Shown piece after piece: positions 31,503-42,244 of a stretch of DNA of 64,000 nucleotides. Position 1 is the stretch's first letter; every line of letters begins with the position of its first letter. Location: contig JAGVSM010003785.1 of assembly GCA_022494885.1 (NCBI GenBank), positions 124,001-188,000 on the forward strand, read 5' to 3'. The translations under genes were made by a program, and so were the position numbers. This stretch comes from Micrasema longulum. Its lineage: Eukaryota > Arthropoda > Insecta > Trichoptera > Brachycentridae. The notes below the pieces were generated by a model. It was not told the DNA's origin, searched no databases, and saw only the letters and a program-made list of their open reading frames with translations.

Positions 31503-32132
31503 CAGGTAAACATCGTTTTGCGCCGGTTCGATTTACGCCGATTTACAATTACGTCGGTTGGTGGCCGCGTAGGCGCCGCGATTCTAATAGCAGACACACT
31601 TTTACACGTTGTTTTATTCTATTACCGTGTACGCGAGCAGCCCATTGTGTGTGTGTTGTTTTCGAGTGAGTTTTCGTTTTGTTTTTAAGAAAAATAAAAT
31701 GGTATGATTATATTTTTTATTTAATTATTATTAAAATTAATAGAATATTCAACTATTTGTAGTTTATGCTATGATTCTGCAAGAAAGGAAGCAACAATCA
31801 AAGCAAATGAAATTGGATGCTTTTTGCAAAAAAGTGTAAGAATTTAATTTAGTACCGACGCACTGGTTAGTTAGTATTTATTATAAAAAATTCATTATTT
31901 ATATCAAGAGATTATTATTTATTTTGTAAAATAATTTAAACTGTATTTATTAAATATGTTTATAAATGATTTTGAATATGTATTAAATAAACATGTTAGA
32001 TTGTTCTTAGAATTTTGACACGGAACCTAACCTTATATTTATCTTCCATTATATTTGTGTTCATTTTACGCCGATTTTTTTTACGCCGGTGTCTCTTTGA
32101 ACGAAACCCCGGCGTAAAACAACGTTTACCTG
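31503..32132 (+). mobile_element. pogo/Tigger-like deletion derivative
   Basis: This 630-bp element is flanked by TA (31501-31502 and 32133-32134). Terminal inverted repeats are CAGGTAAACATCGTTTTGCG at the left and CAGGTAAACGTTGTTTTACG (reversed) at the right; both continue into CGCCGG-type sequence. The internal region keeps a short open frame at 31771 that looks like the last residues of a pogo-type transposase. TA duplication and CAGG ends fit the pogo branch of Tc1/mariner. Confidence 0.7.
31771..31839 (+). pseudogene. Transposase C-terminal remnant with PIP-like box
   Basis: A 22-codon end of frame reads MILQERKQQSKQ then MKLDAFCKKV and stops. QMKLDAFC fits the PCNA-interacting pattern Q-x-x-(L/I/M)-x-x-F-(F/Y), with Cys at the last place. 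Drosophila pogo transposase is known to carry a PCNA-binding motif at its C-terminus. Only this end survives; the DDE domain is deleted. The frame is closed about 11 codons upstream, and a TTTGTAG acceptor-like sequence lies just before it. Confidence 0.45.
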
Positions 32133-32339
32133 TACTTACAATATTATTTTATGGTAAACTAAGAAAGACTTTGTTAATAACTTAATTATTATATCACGCT
32201 AAAGCACTAATTGTATTTAAAAAGGTTTAAATATATTTTCAAATTTTCTTTATTTATTTTCCTTTGTAAATATTTTTTGTACAACAGTTTTGGGACCACA
32301 ATTATCATTGTTATGCCCCTGTAATAGTTTTGCTGAATA

Positions 32340-32790
32340 AATAATTCAGTCATAAGAATCTCACCCACATCAACAAATGTTTCAGCTTTTTATCTCCACG
32401 AATGTCAGCAGATTGACGAAAAAAGGATGGTAAAATGTTTAACTTACTTAGACCTAAATTTGTTGCAACACAGAAGGAAAATATGTTGAGAAAGGAATAC
32501 GGCATTTACAGAGCTTACGACCTGTCATTGGCTGGTTTGAGTGGCTATAGTACACACAGTGGAACATTCACCATTGTGCCTATGATTAAACATCACATTT
32601 CCTCAACTCTTTCACGTGTTGACTTTTTCATTATTTTCCTATGTAGGCAGAATATTGAATTTTGCAGTGCGTAAAGTGGCCATTCAAACAAGCCAATGAC
32701 AGGTCATAAGCCCGGTAAATTCATAAACTTCCATATTGCCTTCTTTAAAATGCTCTCCATCTCAGTTATAATATGTTGGTTTATGTACTT
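32340..32790. repeat. FBR foldback copy
   Basis: Reversed GAATCTCACCCACATCAAC, then forward TTGTTGCAACACAGAAGGAA, CCTGTCATTGGCTGGTTTGAG and CACATTTCCTCAACTC, then reversed GTAAAGTGGCCATTCAAAC and CATCTCAGTTATAATATG. Arms pair around about 32640. Confidence 0.55.
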
Positions 32791-33189
32791 TCATGTTTCG
32801 GTAGATAATACCAAACAACGATTATGGGCTTTCTTGAAATTTTCTTATGTTTTTTGTCTGGAAACGCGAGTTTATGTCATACCCGGTGTTCAGCAAGAAC
32901 TAAGAATAAATATAAAATATTATACTTTTTTAAAAATATAAAATGGTGTTGCATATAAAATTTGATGCTTTCGCCAATGTCAAGTTAAATGTATATATAT
33001 AAAAGGCAATGTTCGTTTGTGTGTTCTCGATGGACAAAATAGCTACAGGACCGATTTACGTGCGGTTTTCAGCGAAATGTAGATCTTTGCCACGAGTTTA
33101 TAACTAATAAAATCCTTAGTTTATTAAGTAGAAAAAAAGTTAGGAGCGTAGATGTTTTTTTTATTCATCAAGGGTTCCATTCGATAAGA

Positions 33190-33850
33190 TATATTTACGC
33201 CCAATGGACATTTCTAAGGACATATTTATTATATAGAAAATTACTATAAAGGAAAGTAGAGACACACAATGGTATATAGTAGACTCGGTGGGAGTGGAAG
33301 CGGGAGAGAGGTGTTTATTATTGAATTTGATTCAGTGATCGTTTGAAAGAAGACAACTTGTTATCAAATAAATCAAGACTGGTATGTTTGTTAGCAGACC
33401 TAAAAATTCTGGGCATAGAGGAATGAAAACCATAGTTAGTTCTCTATGGTTATCGGTATAAAAGAGTAAGTTTTGTCTGAGGTTTCTAGTTGGGATATTT
33501 AATGTTATTAAGCTCAGTAGTTCAGTCGTTTCAGAGTTGAGAATTTAAAATAGGACTAAAAGGTCGGATTTATTTCGACGGTCTTGAAAAGAAAATATAT
33601 TTAAGCTAGTTTCTAACTCATTATACGTAAATTGGTCTCTGGATAAGCCCAAACTCCAGCCTATCGTTCTCAAAAATTGATGTTGAACTGATTCAATATT
33701 CTTGATGTGAACATCATAATATGGAGACCAGATAACAGAGGAAACGCGTTTGCCGCTAAATAGTCGACAAATTGTAGTGACACGCGGTTTCGGTCGATAG
33801 ATTTTATTCCCGCACGAGGAACGATATTTTACAAAATTCGATGACATTTA
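33190..33850 (-). mobile_element. LINE family delta, 3' part
   Basis: The minus frame 33847-33545 includes VSSVIWSPYYDVHIKNIESV, then RDQFTYNELETSLNIF, then NKSDLLVLF. The S-x-VW-x-P block followed by IE-x-VQ-x-x-F-x-R is the post-catalytic part of jockey/CR1-like reverse transcriptases. The 3' tail has CCATTGGGCGTAAATATA. The 51183 copy shares the same residues. Confidence 0.65.
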
Positions 33851-34519
33851 AAGTGAAAATGAGTTAGGAAGAACATGTTTCTGGACAAAATCACAGAAAG
33901 GTACTGTCTCTCTTTGTATATTTGTTAATAATAATATCTAATAAATTCAAGGATGGTTGGTTTGGTGTTGAAAGTAACCAAGAAACATTTGCTAAGATGT
34001 TTGAGGTATTATTTGAAACATCTTTGACAGAAGCATTTTTGCACAGTTTTCTTTCTTTATTTGGTTATATTAAGCAAGAGGATAATAAAGTATTTGATAA
34101 ATGTAAATGGGTTGTCAGAAGGTTTCTACGAGGCGTTTTGATTATCTACACATTCCCAGAAAATTGAATAATATGAAACTAAAAAATCAAATAACAAAGA
34201 AAAAAACGTCAAAACTTATTGTTACAATTTACTACTGAAAATGAAAATTTCGGTAGTATGAAATTAAAAAACTTAAATAAGGTCAAAATAATAAAACAAA
34301 GATAGATTTGGCTTACCTAGGAAGTGCTCCTTTACCAGAAACCATTAAAAAACTAAATAAACTTTGAAAACAATCACAAAAACACACTAATATGGCAAAA
34401 TTACTGGAGCTAAACAGCAAACGAACTGACAATTACAGCTGTCAAAACTCAAGACACATATTGAACATCGTCGAGCTAAAAATATTTTTCAAAAACCGCA
34501 TTTGAGTTAGTATTTTAAT
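33851..34519. other. AT-rich DNA, one odd reading frame
   Basis: A plus-strand frame (33922-34167, 81 codons) has an unusually mixed composition (FAKMFEVLFETSLTEAF and FDKCKWVVRRFLRG). I do not recognise it, and it has no clear splice or promoter context. The rest is unremarkable. Confidence 0.3.
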
Positions 34520-34960
34520 CAGCAATGTTTTGAGTATGTCCAAATGTTTGCAGACGGGCTGGATTTCCTCCCTTGGGAGTTATTTAGATCTTAATTTAAT
34601 GAATATGGAAGTCTAGGTATTTAGAAGGCTTACGACCTGACATTCGTTGGTTTACGTGGCCACTTTACACACGGTGTAACATTCACCATTCTGCCTTTGT
34701 TTAAACATCCACATTTCCTCAACTCTTCCATCTGTTTACTTTTGAGAAGTAAAGAGCTGAAACATTTATCATGTGGGTGAGATTCGTCCGGCTGCACCAA
34801 TTCCCCTCACGAACTAGGCAACGCCTAAACAGGTTTTTATTTTTTGTACTTCTTCTTTTACCAGTCAGTTAATTCAACAACGTTTTGAGTATGCCCAAAT
34901 GTTTTCAGACATACTGGATTTCCTCCCTAGGGAGTTATTTAGATCTAAATTTGTAAATTT
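34520..34960 (+). repeat. FBR tandem pair, head to tail
   Basis: One unit runs from CAATGTTTTGAGTATGTCC at 34524 to CCAGTCAGTTAATTCAACAA at about 34880. A second starts immediately with CGTTTTGAGTATGCCC and breaks off at the LINE at 34975. This shows that the unit, about 355 bp here, can be arranged in tandem. Confidence 0.6.
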
Positions 34961-34974
34961 GTTGGTACCGATAG

Positions 34975-35465
34975 TAATATGTCAATCGAAGCTAAACTGG
35001 CAGCGCACAACAGAGTTTTAGTCCCAACACTTGTGTATGGAAGTGAAACATGGAACTGGCAGAGGAAGTATGAAAGCCGAGTAAACAATGCGATCTCTTA
35101 TAATGTGTGGGAAATCAATGTATGACAGGGTTACGAATGATGAAATCAGGCGAGAGTGTAAATCTAAGTTCAGACCGGGTCTCTGAGATGGTTTGGTCAC
35201 GTAGAACGAATGGACGATGAAATAATGGTGAAACAAGTATATATGGCGAAAAGGAACGGTAACGTGAGACGAGGACGACCAAGGAAGACGTGGCATGATC
35301 AGATAAACCAAAATCTTAAGTCTGGTCATGTCAAAAGCAGACAGAACCGAAGGGCATGTATGACAAGATGTATGAATGTGGAAGAGGCTAGGAGTTTATG
35401 CCAGGATAGACGTGTGTGGCGGTCCATTCTCTCTGCCTACCCCTACGGGGTAATGACGTGACGGT
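34975..35465 (+). mobile_element. LINE C-terminus (RTE-like)
   Basis: The first frame reads SNMSIEAKLAAHNRVLV then LVYGSETWNW. After frameshifts, RWFGHVERMDDEIMVKQVY, then RRGRPRKTWHDQI, then RRVWRSILSAYPYGVMT and a stop. This is the downstream continuation of the fragment at 3345-3671. Frameshifts make it non-functional. Confidence 0.65.
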
Positions 35466-35839
35466 AGTAGTAGTAGACTCGAGAGTGGCTCGATGATTTG
35501 GGGACCGTGTGACCGCATAATTACCTTAGACAGCGTCAGCATAGACTGTTTCACATTCCAATATACAGGATCTACCTGGTGGTTATGCCTGTTGAAAGGG
35601 CTATCTCTATGTTAAACAATATTACTTTGGACATTGACATTTTTCACGTCTCTGAGGGAGTTTTTCGTTACAAGATTCTGTTACTTTTTTAACATATTAT
35701 TCTCTAGATATTTTTATTTTTTTATTTATTTAATGCACAAAATACACAATTATGTGTTTTTTGTGTCCCGACTTGTTAGAAAATTCCGTGTTAAGTCGGG
35801 ACTCTTCGATATATAAATCAAAAATATTTATTTCCATAT

Positions 35840-35940
35840 TAAAACAATATACAGGTAATCAAAACAATATGCAAAATAATCAAAACAATATACAAAATAA
35901 TAATAGAAAAATATACAAAACTATAATAGAAAAATAAAAA
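35840..35940 (+). repeat. Short tandem repeat, about 20-bp period
   Basis: AATCAAAACAATATGCAAAAT-like units repeat three to four times, then degrade into AATAGAAAAATATACAAAAC pairs. Confidence 0.5.
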
Positions 35941-36109
35941 TAATAAAAATTTATAATACATGTCGAAAATGGAATCAAAAGTTATATAATAATACATATG
36001 ACAGTGATGACATACACATATACGTTATACGTATATGGAAAATAATGAAAACAGCAGCGATGTTATGCATTTATTCCCGGAGCAATCTCATACAGTGGTC
36101 TCTACCCCT

Positions 36110-36290
36110 CGATACAATCCAATTATGGATCTTCATCTTAAATAAAGACGTTGTTTTCTAGAACTTAATATGTTCATCCAAGGCGTTGAACACTCTCGGA
36201 GCTATATATGAAAAGTGTCTCCGAGCAAACATCGTACGCGTTCTCGGTATTAAGAAGTTTAGGTTCCGCGAAAACCTCGTGCGGGCATTC
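36110..36290 (-). mobile_element. LINE family gamma C-terminus
   Basis: The minus frame reads RRHFSYIAPRVFNALDEHIK, then F, a stop, then KTTSLFKMKIHNWI. It aligns with the gamma copy at 20670 (IAPRVFNILEERIK). An in-frame stop marks decay. Confidence 0.5.
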
Positions 36291-36474
36291 TGTTGGCAGT
36301 TGGGAGCTCCTTCCGTAGTCTCCTGATCAGAAAATTGTCAATACATTTTTGATATAGATTTGACGAATATCAACAACCTTTTAACAATTGAAATAATGGT
36401 TCAGATGGGTAGGTCGGAGGGCACCGAAACATAACTCTAAGAATAAGTTTTTGCGTCTTGATTAGGGGGTTCGT

Positions 36475-36907
36475 GACAATAAGGAAGTTCAGTGGTTTTT
36501 TTCAAATTTTTTATTTGTTAATAGACTGTTAAACTAAGTCAATTTTTTTTTTTTTAAATTTTTACATATCGTATTATCGGCGCTACGATTTTTCAAAGTT
36601 TTGTATTTCTAAAATAACTCCGCGTGTGACGTCAGAGGTTCATTTCCGCTTATTCTCATTCAGTTCTTCCTATTGGTCCAGAAGCGACAAGCAGACCGGA
36701 AATCTTCCATAGCTCTCGGATCATAGGTTGATTCACATGAACCAGTGACGTCATTTAAAGTAGTGCGTTTTTATCAAAATATTTTTTATAATTTTTTCTT
36801 TACATTTTCAAGAAACTTTGCCGTACAATTTAATGCTCTAATTTTTACCCGCGTAAGAAAACATTTTTTGTATCCAATTTCCCGTAGGGCTGAAGTTCCT
36901 CATTGTC
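36475..36907 (+). mobile_element. 434-bp MITE, full-length copy 1
   Basis: Ends GACAATAAGGAAGTTCAG and (reversed) GACAATGAGGAACTTCAG form an inverted repeat of about 18 bp. The interior has two TGACGTCA palindromes (36627-36634 and 36746-36753) and no coding capacity. It is nearly identical along its length to copy 2 at 44162, so amplification was recent. Partial copies lie at 765, 10871, 41303, 41799 and 60519. Confidence 0.7.
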
Positions 36908-37469
36908 GAGCAACCTACCCAGCCAATTATGCCATAAGCAGCCACCGATTGGAAAAGCGCAAAGTAGACATTTTTAAGATATAATATTATGTATACTTAA
37001 GTGCTATTTTTATATTTATCTAATTTTACCTTATTATTTTAATTATTTCCATATGTTTGAATTAAGATGTTCCATTTTATAATGTACATATACATATATA
37101 CATAAATAAAATGAAAACATGAAAATAGTAGTAGTTTAAAAACAAAAGCATTTTCGGGACCCTTGTATTTGCAAAAAGTCGAGGGCGTTGTATCCCAGCA
37201 TAGAAAGCAGAGGGTGTAGACCTTTGGAGAAAGATGCCTTGTGCGTAAATACGCAAGTGCGTACTATATTTAGGGGAAAGTACGAAACTAAATTACATAA
37301 AATTCAACGACTCTAGCAGATACCAAAAGCGGTCAAAACCCCCGAATTTAAGTGCGTAGAGTTTTCTTTATTCGTCCCAACAAGGGTCGTTACTCGTTAT
37401 ATTTAGATTATTTTTATTTATTTACGCTTTATTAAGTTAGTTCGTAACATCTTAAAAAACTGTTCTAAA
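36908..37469. other. AT-rich intergenic DNA
   Basis: Nothing recognised. A short GC-richer part at about 37150-37240 is unassigned. Confidence 0.35.
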
Positions 37470-38117
37470 CATTTATTGCAATTATTAAACATTACCATGG
37501 AATCACTTCTCTCCAATACCGCAGTGTGTGCGGACCAACTACTGCTTCACAAAATTATGACAGGAATAGTTGACTGTGAAGAACTACTTAGTTTAATAAC
37601 AATGCATGTGCCAGCCAGGATTTGTAGACGGTACCACCTGTTTCAAGTACCAATAAGTAAAACATCGAATGTTAAAAATGCTTTTTTTCGTAGGACTTTT
37701 TCAGGTTACAATACGAAATTTAAAGAGATAGACTACACAAACATCACTCTGTCAGATTTAAAATTTACACTAAAAATGCATTATGTAACTTAGTAGACAT
37801 TATAATAATAAATATGTACATCCCCCTCCTTATCCTCTCTTCAAGCATCCTTGTCCCAATCCCGCCCAATTTACAATTACTTACTGTTCTTAAAAAAATA
37901 TTTTTTAAATGTTCGATTTTTAAAAAATATTTACGAGTAGGTACATGAAAATAACATTTTTATATGTATAAACTTATATGTCTTTATATAATATATAATA
38001 TATTTTCCTTACTAACTTTGTGGAAATCTGTTATTGGTTCTGAGTTTATACACTTTTCTGTTTGTTTACTATAAATATGTATGTAGAACTGTTGATTTCC
38101 CAAATAAAATAAAATTA
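37470..38117 (+). mobile_element. LINE family alpha, C-terminus plus 3' UTR
   Basis: An open frame from about 37476 to 37793 reads LLLHKIMTGIVDCEELLSLI, then HVPARICRRYHLFQVPISK, then NAFFRRTFSGYNTKF, ending in LKFTLKMHYVT. G-(I/L)-x-D-C-x-x-LL and R-R-x-x-LF-x-(V/I)-P are the C-terminal domain of jockey-like reverse transcriptases. The tail is identical in pattern to 2964, 18828 and 43930 and ends CCCAAATAAAATAAAA. Confidence 0.65.
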
Positions 38118-38189
38118 CATTTTTTTTTTAAATTTCTAGAAAACATATTTTTTCCAATCAATTTGAAATATTTCAACGCTTTCTATTTC

Positions 38190-38560
38190 TTACAAATACA
38201 TACATATTACAAAAAATACAATACTAACGTATCCCAAACTTTATGAGGCCAAGGGCCCTGTGTTGACTTGGGATACAACATAATGGAAAGTGGAAGCACG
38301 TACATAATTAAATAATAGTAAAAATAAAAAATAAATATTATTATTTATGTTATGTTTATACATATATAGATATTTCGAAGGGCATCTGGACAACAAGCTG
38401 AATAGTGTATAAATCTATGCAATATCTCGCAGCAGTCTCCTGCAATAGTCTCTTCCCTTAGACAAAATCCAGACTTGCACACTCCTCCTAAAAATGGCTT
38501 TCGTTTGGAGAACTTAATATGATCTTTCAGGACATTGCAGAGTTTTAATCTCTTGTACAA
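38190..38560 (-). mobile_element. LINE family gamma, 3' end
   Basis: The minus frame 38560-38345 reads LKLCNVLKDHIKFSKRKPF, then EETIAGDCCEILHRF. The 3' UTR has GTATCCCAAGTCAACACAGG, shared with 58545-58745. Confidence 0.5.
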
Positions 38561-38630
38561 TGAGTTTTGACTCCGTTTTTCTCCTCATTGGTAATCGTAT
38601 CTTTTTTTTATCCCTAGTTTCATATGTATG

Positions 38631-39073
38631 CGGACTATATCTTCGTTCTAGTAACGAGAGAACCCTTTTAATACCTTGTCATCGCTCTAATTTTCTTGCC
38701 TCGTCTTTCACAGTAGTAGCCGCTCGATTGTGGAATAATCTACCCACTAATGTTAGAGACTCCTCTTCTTTATTTACATTTAAGTCAAGATTGAAATGTC
38801 ACTTTCTAAATATTTCAATTGTTCCTTTATCCTTCTTCTTTCCTTCCCACCCCCTCTCCTCTCTTCGTAGTATAGTGTTTTTTTTAAATGTATATTTATT
38901 TTTGTTAATCTTTGCTTTTAATTTTTGTATAAAATTGTAAGATTCAATATGTCCATGTATTTATAATTTTCTCAAACTGAACGGTTTGGGTAGGTAGGAA
39001 GATATTGCATTAAGGCAATATGCCCGCCCTTATATGTAGATATATATTGTCAAATTAATAAATAAAATAAATA
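38631..39073 (+). mobile_element. LINE family beta, C-terminus plus 3' UTR
   Basis: The frame reads LRSSNERTLLIPCHRSNFLA, then AARLWNNLPTNVRDSSSLF, then FKSRLKCHFLN, almost identical to the minus-strand copy at 29495. The tail has GGCAATATGCCCGCCCTTAT and ends AATAAATAAAATAAAT. Confidence 0.7.
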
Positions 39074-39249
39074 TGCATTTTTTTTTCTTCTGTTGTTCCG
39101 GTTATTTACTGCTTTGCTTATGAATACAAAGTATTTTTCCCTATTTTATATAATATATTGTACAACAGTTATTTTTCACGTCATTTTTTATTTTTTTCCA
39201 CGTCTACATGACATTCCATTTTTAAGGCTTATAAACAAATAAAATAATT

Positions 39250-39835
39250 ACAATATTTGAGTTTTTCCAAATGCTTATAGACAAAAGACTGGATTTCACC
39301 CCCTCCGGAGTCATTAAGATTAAGAAATTAGAACAGGGATGAAGAATACCTTCAAGAAGGCAATATGAAAGCCTAGGCATTTACGGAGCTTATGACCTCT
39401 CATTGGCTGGTTTAAGTAACCACATTACATGCAAGTAGTGGCAGCCTCCGTGGTGTAGTGGTCAAGACGCTTGACTCACGCACGGAAGGTTCCGGGTTCG
39501 ATTCCCGGTGAGAACACAAAAAATAAAATGTGATTTTTCTCAAGCCTGGGTGCTCTGTGATGTAATTCACCACTGTAATTGGGCCTCCTGGCCTGTTGTG
39601 GTGCAAAAAAAAATTTAAAATGTAAAAAAAAAAAAAATGTTATATCAACAAATGGAAGAATTAAAGAAATATGGATGTTCAAACATAGGCAAAATGGTGA
39701 ATGTTACACGTTGTGTAAAATGGCCACTTAAACCAACCAATGACAGGCCATAAGCCCTGTAAATGCCTAGACCTCCATATTCCCTTCTTGAAGGTATTCT
39801 CCATCCCTGTTGTAATTTGTTAAATAAAAAAAGAA
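39250..39835. repeat. FBR foldback with SINE-A in the loop
   Basis: The left arm is 39250-39430 (AGAACAGGGATGAAGAATACC to TAAGTAACCACATTACA). The right arm is 39640-39835, its inverse, ending CCTTCTTGAAGGTATTCTCC and ATCCCTGTTGTAATTTG. The loop is occupied by SINE-A. Confidence 0.6.
39440..39613 (+). mobile_element. SINE-A, full length
   Basis: Head GCAGCCTCCGTGGTGTAGTGG, B-box CGGGTTCGATTCCCGG, body CAAGCCTGGGTGCTCTGTG, and tail GGCCTGTTGTGGTGC with an A-run. It is very close to the 14222 and 58896 copies. Confidence 0.75.
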
Positions 39836-39899
39836 TATTTGTAATTTTCTTTCAAATGACGTAAAACCTTCATATTTTTTTTAACGTTTGGCTTTGCAC

Positions 39900-39992
39900 T
39901 CTGTAACTGCAAGACGTTCTGCCATATTTATTTATTGTGCATGAAGATCGCCTTTGTGGTGATTTTCACAAAAATGGCGCTGTATAAATACG
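39900..39992 (+). repeat. Dispersed repeat D
   Basis: GTAACTGCAAGACGTTCTGCC and GATTTTCACAAAAATGGCGC, then TGTATAAATA, match 11640-11735. Confidence 0.4.
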
Positions 39993-40204
39993 CATTTTAA
40001 AATTTGGAAAAAAATTGTTTCATAATCTCTTTTCCATAATTTGTAAAAACAAATAATTTTAATTCAATTTAGGCCTGGTTTTTTTTTTTTTTTTTATATA
40101 GGAGTTGCTTTATTATTTATAGGTTTATATTTCAAAAGTGGATTTTTCTGCAATTAAATTTCTTTAAATTTATCTAAACTGTTGGGATCAGGAGGGATAT
40201 ACTA

Positions 40205-40570
40205 ATGTGGGCCAATCAGGAACTTCTCAGCATTTGCTTATGTGGAGAGGAAACCACTCAAAACTCTTCAGGAGAAGCCGGCCTGTTGGCAGCAGTCAGC
40301 AGTCAACAGGCCTTCCGTTCCACTAGAGGAGTGGCCTGGTTTGGACATGTAGAGCGATGCAGAAATAGAGGAAGACCGAGAAAGATATGGCATGACCAAA
40401 TTTAACAAATACTTGAAGATGGGCATGTTAATACAATAATATATATACAAGAATAATCGGCGCACGTGCATGAGAAGATGAATGAATGTAAATGGAAGCG
40501 AGATCTGTATGCAAAGATAGAGCGATGTGGCGTTCTATCCTCTCTGCCTACCCTTGCGGCGAAACGGCGC
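40205..40570 (+). mobile_element. LINE C-terminal fragment (RTE-like), broken
   Basis: Separate frames read VAWFGHVERCRNRGRPRKIW, then HDQI, and MWRSILSAYPCGETA. These are the GHVER, GRPRK-W and WRSILSAYP blocks also seen at 34975. Deletions have joined GHVER directly to the GRPRK block. Confidence 0.55.
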
Positions 40571-40579
40571 GATGGTTTG

Positions 40580-40820
40580 TTTGTATTATATTTCAAGGTT
40601 TGTCAGTACCGAGGTTTGTAAACAAGTATGGCCAAAGAACACTTCATTATGCAATTCCTAAAATTTTCAATAAGATTCCAAAGAAAGTGTTGACAAAACT
40701 TTTAAGAAAAAAATAATTAAATGGCTCATATGTAACAAGGCTTTATATTGATTATTATTTTATGTTAACAGTCATCTATTTTAATTTTTGTAAATAAATT
40801 TTGTGTAAAAAATACGTATG
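40580..40820 (+). mobile_element. LINE C-terminus and tail
   Basis: The frame reads GLSVPRFVNKYGQRTLHYAI then PKIFNKIPKKVLTKLLRKK and a stop. Y-G-x-R-x-x-x-Y-x-x-P-x-x-(F/W)-N-x-(L/I)-P is a LINE C-terminal signature. An AT-rich tail follows. Confidence 0.5.
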
Positions 40821-40984
40821 CTTTTATTTCCTTAAAATGTGTGTATTATTTTTTAAATTTACAGAATTTCTCCAACTTTTTCTTTGTAAAGGAAAAATAA
40901 GAAATCTGCTGAGAAGCCAATTCGCTGTTTAAAAGGTAATTTTTTTTTTTTCTTATTTTTTTGTGCATTTTTAATCTGACCCCA

Positions 40985-41270
40985 CGCTACAGTGAATCTT
41001 ACATCACACGCATACAGGCGCACGGCGTTCCCGTGTGGTGGTTACGTCAGCCAGCTGTCTGCCGTGCGCTGGTGTTGGTGCGAACACATCTTCCTAGGCT
41101 GTGGGTACCCGGGGACATTGACCCCGACCCTGTTTCCACCGCTGGCCGCGGACGGAGCCGAGAAGGGAGACAGGCGCGGCGAAGCGCCGTCTCTGTCTGG
41201 GGCCGGGCGGCCGACGACGGGGCTGATAGAGATTGCGCGGGAAAGCGTTTGGCGGGAATTCTGACGTTTG
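40985..41270 (+). other. Isolated GC-rich island
   Basis: This stretch is strongly GC-rich (CCGCGGACGG, GCGCGGCGAAGCGCCGTC) in AT-rich surroundings. Two plus frames stay open (40961-41278 and 40992-41264), but neither translation resembles a known protein, and openness is expected where A/T-rich stop codons are rare. It could be a LINE 5' region or a transferred fragment. Confidence 0.35.
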
Positions 41271-41302
41271 TCTTTTAGGTTAAGTTGTAAATATTTCTAA
41301 TT

Positions 41303-41639
41303 AATGAGGAATTTCAGCCCTACGGGAAATTGGATACAAAAAATGTTTTCTTGCGCGCGGTAAAAATTAAATCATGTAATTGTTCAGAAAAAATTCTTTA
41401 AAATGTACGAAAAAATAATAAAAACGCACTACTTTGATTGACGTCACTGGTCCGTATGAACCAACCAATGATATGAGAGCTGTGAAGGATATCCGGTCGG
41501 CTTACCGTAAACGAACCAATCGGAAGAACTAACAGAGAACAACCTCTGAAGTCACACGCGGAGTTATTATAAAAATATGGCTTAGTTTTAATGGTCTATT
41601 AATAAATTTTTAAAATTGACATTAAACATCCTCATTGTA
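41303..41639 (-). mobile_element. 434-bp MITE, partial copy
   Basis: TTAATGAGGAATTTCAGCCC, TACGGGAAATTGGATAC and ATTGACGTCACTGGTCCG are the reverse of the full-length copies. Its left-type end is CATCCTCATTGTA. One TGACGTCA palindrome remains. Confidence 0.6.
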
Positions 41640-41798
41640 TTTTTACCATATCAATCAATTTGATCAAAAATAATAAAAGATATTATATTTTCCTTTTTAC
41701 TCGCATCAAAGATTGTGTTTTAGATTTTTTTACAAATAGATCAATTAATTAGTTAATTTATCTATTAAAAATATATTGTATACATATATTTATCCGTA

Positions 41799-42090
41799 CA
41801 ATGAGGAAGTTCAGTGATTTTTCAATTTATTTACTTGTTAATAGACAAAACAAAGCCAAAATTCTTTTTTAAATATTTTTATGTCTCGTATTATAAGCGC
41901 TATAATTTTGAAATTTCTCCACATGTGACGTGACAAGTTCTCTTAGGTGAGTTCTGCTGATTGGTGAATTGACTTTCCGGTAACCAGAAATCTATCACAA
42001 CTGTCATCGGACAAACTGGTGTCGTCGCTCAAAGTAGATAGTTTTTATTAAAATATATACTTCGCCGAACAATTTAATGCTCCAACTTTT
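41799..42090 (+). mobile_element. 434-bp MITE, partial copy
   Basis: CAATGAGGAAGTTCAGTG starts it. Both CRE-like sites are mutated (TGACGTGA, TGTCGTCG). The element breaks at about 42090, where a 125-bp stretch shared with 43826-43910 is inserted. A MITE-like end (AAGAAACATTTTTTTACATC) resumes at about 42217. Confidence 0.5.
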
Positions 42091-42244
42091 ATTGACTGAT
42101 TTGGTGTTTATTTTGTAGAACTCCATATTTAAACTAAGTCTACTGAACAATAGTCTCAGTAGTCAGTAGAACAAAAGTACAGTAGACTCAAATCAGTGTT
42201 TGATTTCTTTCTTCTTAAGAAACATTTTTTTACATCCAATGAGC

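Noticed and set aside
33922..34167. 81-residue frame with mixed, protein-like composition
   Set aside because: No family recognised, no splice or promoter context, single short frame in AT-rich DNA. Noted under the region entry only.
40961..41278. 105-residue plus-strand frame in the GC island
   Set aside because: A second frame is equally open over the same DNA, so openness reflects composition. The translation has no recognised motif.
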